Below, one piece after another: positions 62,689 to 64,000 of a stretch of 64,000 nucleotides of DNA. Within the stretch, counting starts at the first letter, position 1, and the number at the start of each line of letters is the position of its first letter. The DNA is from Sphaerulina vaccinii (lineage: Eukaryota; Ascomycota; Dothideomycetes; Mycosphaerellales; Mycosphaerellaceae): the NCBI GenBank assembly GCA_022570795.1, contig JAKUDP010000006.1:62001-126000 (forward strand), given 5' to 3'. The notes under the pieces were generated by a model. The model had not been told where the DNA came from and did not search any database. It worked only from the letters and a program-made list of their open reading frames with translations. Made by a program: the position numbers and the translations under genes.

Positions 62689-63312
62689 ATGATACCAGTG
62701 ATATGCACAGCTCCCATGAATGCAGAAGTAAGTCACCAAGACATCCACGAAGTCCTCCATAGCTAATTAACAAGTCACTACCAGCTCATCAATTCCTTCC
62801 TAACCACAACATATTCCAACTACCCAGAAGCCTCACAAGACCTCGTAATTCTCACAACTCTCGACTGGAACCACTACTCACACAACGAAGCCCAGCTCAG
62901 CCCCACCGAAGCACTCAAACAGAAATCCAAAGTCCTAACACACGGAGGTGGACCAATGCTCGTCCCCTCCCGACCACCATGGACACTCAATTTCTCAGGT
63001 TCGAATCCATTCGAAGATAAAACGCCAGAAGACGTAGCCTTACTTCTCCGTCCCGATGCACCATCAGGATATCTGGATGCCAGATTTTGTGCAATCCTCG
63101 ATGAACAGAGTATAAAAGATAGAAGTTCTGTGCTGCTCGTGAAGACTCAGAGGAGCGAAGGAGACAATTTGCCTTCTGGATGCGAGGATTGGGAGATTGT
63201 GAAAGTTAGAGAGGAGTGGAAAGAGGCGAATGGCATTCTGCAGTCTGTTGTTAGTGGTGCTGGGGGGACGTTGGAGGAGGTGCTTTGGAATCAGTGGGCG
63301 GAGACGTCATGA
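62689..63312 (+). CDS. Hypothetical protein, two exons
   Basis: Exons 62689-62727 and 62785-63312 (57-nt intron, GTAAGT...CCAG, branch-like CTAATTAAC) give 188 residues. The start MIPVICTAPMNAE joins LINSFLTTTYSNYPEAS in phase 0. Conserved-looking segments are ILTTLDWNHYSHNEAQLSPT and MLVPSRPPWTLNFSGSNPFED. No known domain, signal peptide or membrane helix. The ATG at 62956 would be a much shorter alternative. It is the last protein gene before the right RNA array. Confidence 0.65.
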
Positions 63313-63623
63313 TGTGTACAAAAGAAGTGAGTAATGAATGAGAGGCAAAACAATCGCCCATACTGAATGATCGGCAAATCCGCGAGAACACTTCAGCGGA
63401 TTCCGCTAGTAATGTTCCTTTACAACTGTGAGGTAGAGCATCGCCATACGGCGACGACTTACGTCCTCATCCACTAAACGAAAGACGACTATTGCGAAGA
63501 GCATTTGTGCTTACAGCTATATACCTCACTTGAGTGGCATACTGGTCCCAAAGTCAGCTTCTGCTTATCCATAAGTCGGCTCGAAATCTGAGGTATATAT
63601 ACGTGTCTCAGATTGTCAGTTCC
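63313..63623. other. Spacer before the right RNA array
   Basis: No gene recognised. It ends with a TATA-like TATATATA at 63594, 30 bp before the first unit. Confidence 0.5.
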
Positions 63624-63779
63624 AATAGTCGTCTATGGTCTAGCGGTATGTTGGTAAGTCGTCGGTGTAGCTGATGCTGATCACAAGGTCTACATATACA
63701 AACTTGCTAAGGCAACGATTGACCTGAGGAGGTGTTCTCTGTCGGCCAGTGAGTGCTAGGTGCTCGTGGCGATTGTTTT
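63624..63779 (+). ncRNA. Structured Pol III-type RNA, unit 6
   Basis: AATAGTCG at 63624-63631 pairs over 8 bp with CGATTGTT at the 3' end. TTTT closes the unit at 63776-63779. Box A is TGGTCTAGCGG. GTAAGTCG and a hairpin TCGG-TGTA-GCTGA follow, with changed but still pairing bases. The variable middle is longer than in the left units (unit length 156 nt). Confidence 0.65.
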
Positions 63780-63876
63780 GCCTAGCACAAGGTCAATGCT
63801 CTTTTGCCTCGTGTATAATTCTTGTGAGATGACGCCGCTGTAAAGGTACATATCTTTCTCCAAAATTGCTTCCTTC

Positions 63877-64000
63877 AATAATCGTCATTGGTCTAGCGGC
63901 ACACCCGTAAGTCGTCGGCAAAGCCGTTGCTTGAGTAGAAGCAGACATCTAGATGGTATCCTCGAGGTCATAGTAGGTCTCTGACGCGGTTCTGGCTGTA
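63877..64000 (+). ncRNA. Structured Pol III-type RNA, unit 7 (cut by window end)
   Basis: AATAATCG at 63877-63884, box A TGGTCTAGCGG, CGTAAGTCG, then TCGGCAAAGCCG, in which both sides of the hairpin stem changed together relative to TCAGCAAAGCTG. The 3' end lies beyond 64000, so pairing of the termini cannot be checked. Confidence 0.6.

Larger units (their letters stand above)
63594..64000 (+). repeat. Right-hand array of the same Pol III-like units
   Basis: Two direct units start at 63624 and 63877, 253 bp apart, the same period and orientation as the left array. TATA-like elements lie 30 bp upstream of each (63594 and 63847). The array continues past the window end. Confidence 0.78.

Noticed and set aside
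62497..62760. Minus-strand frame of 87 codons near the last protein gene
   Set aside because: It overlaps the proposed first exon of the plus-strand gene and has no domain or clear splice partner.

Overview
The window looks like a gene-dense chromosome segment of a filamentous ascomycete fungus. Evidence: short introns (about 46-192 nt) with GTRNGY donors and CTRAY branch points, HET-domain genes, small secreted cysteine-rich proteins, a Zn(II)2Cys6 domain, and fungal versions of Cdc6, Mgs1, recyclin and eL38. A Dothideomycete is my best guess; nothing in the sequence fixes the class. About 33 protein genes or gene remnants are described. Intron models come from reading frames and splice motifs by eye.

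Edges: both ends carry the same family of tandem, same-strand, about 250-bp units (60-1199 and 63624-64000). Each unit has a TATA-like element about 30 bp upstream, a tRNA-type box A, a short GC hairpin, a variable middle of about 60-90 nt, and a 3' end GATTGTTTT that pairs with the unit's own 5' end before a T4 terminator. Paired positions covary between units. I read them as structured RNA polymerase III genes of unknown function. A tRNA-like element with an expanded anticodon region (1316-1464) closes the left array.

1533-13983: MGS1; a frameshifted HET-domain remnant; three tandem RING-finger genes; a peroxisomal FAD amino-acid oxidase; a CorA-like membrane protein. 13984-27204: Nudix hydrolase; two F-box-type genes, one cut by an in-frame stop; recyclin (F-box plus Sec10); a Pro/Ala/Ser-rich protein; a two-phosphatase synaptojanin; a VOC-fold protein. 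27573-44929: three small secreted cysteine-rich proteins, Cdc6, a large multi-exon DUF6604-like gene, a HELAH putative zinc peptidase with three C-terminal CCHC knuckles, a METTL21-type methyltransferase, a Smi1/Knr4 protein, an intact HET gene and ribosomal protein eL38. 45161-63312: NTF2-like factor, a charged nuclear-type protein, a small membrane protein, GH47 mannosidase, a BTB-like protein, a divergent pair of paralogues sharing an N-terminal module and an intron position (one carrying PHD and Zn2Cys6 domains), and an unknown gene.

Genes that may act together: MGS1 and CDC6 both have paired ACGCGT (MluI cell-cycle box) motifs close upstream, as expected for MBF-controlled replication genes. 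The secreted proteins, HET genes and tandem RING genes form the accessory part; recyclin, synaptojanin, GH47, eL38 and the NTF2-like factor are housekeeping genes.
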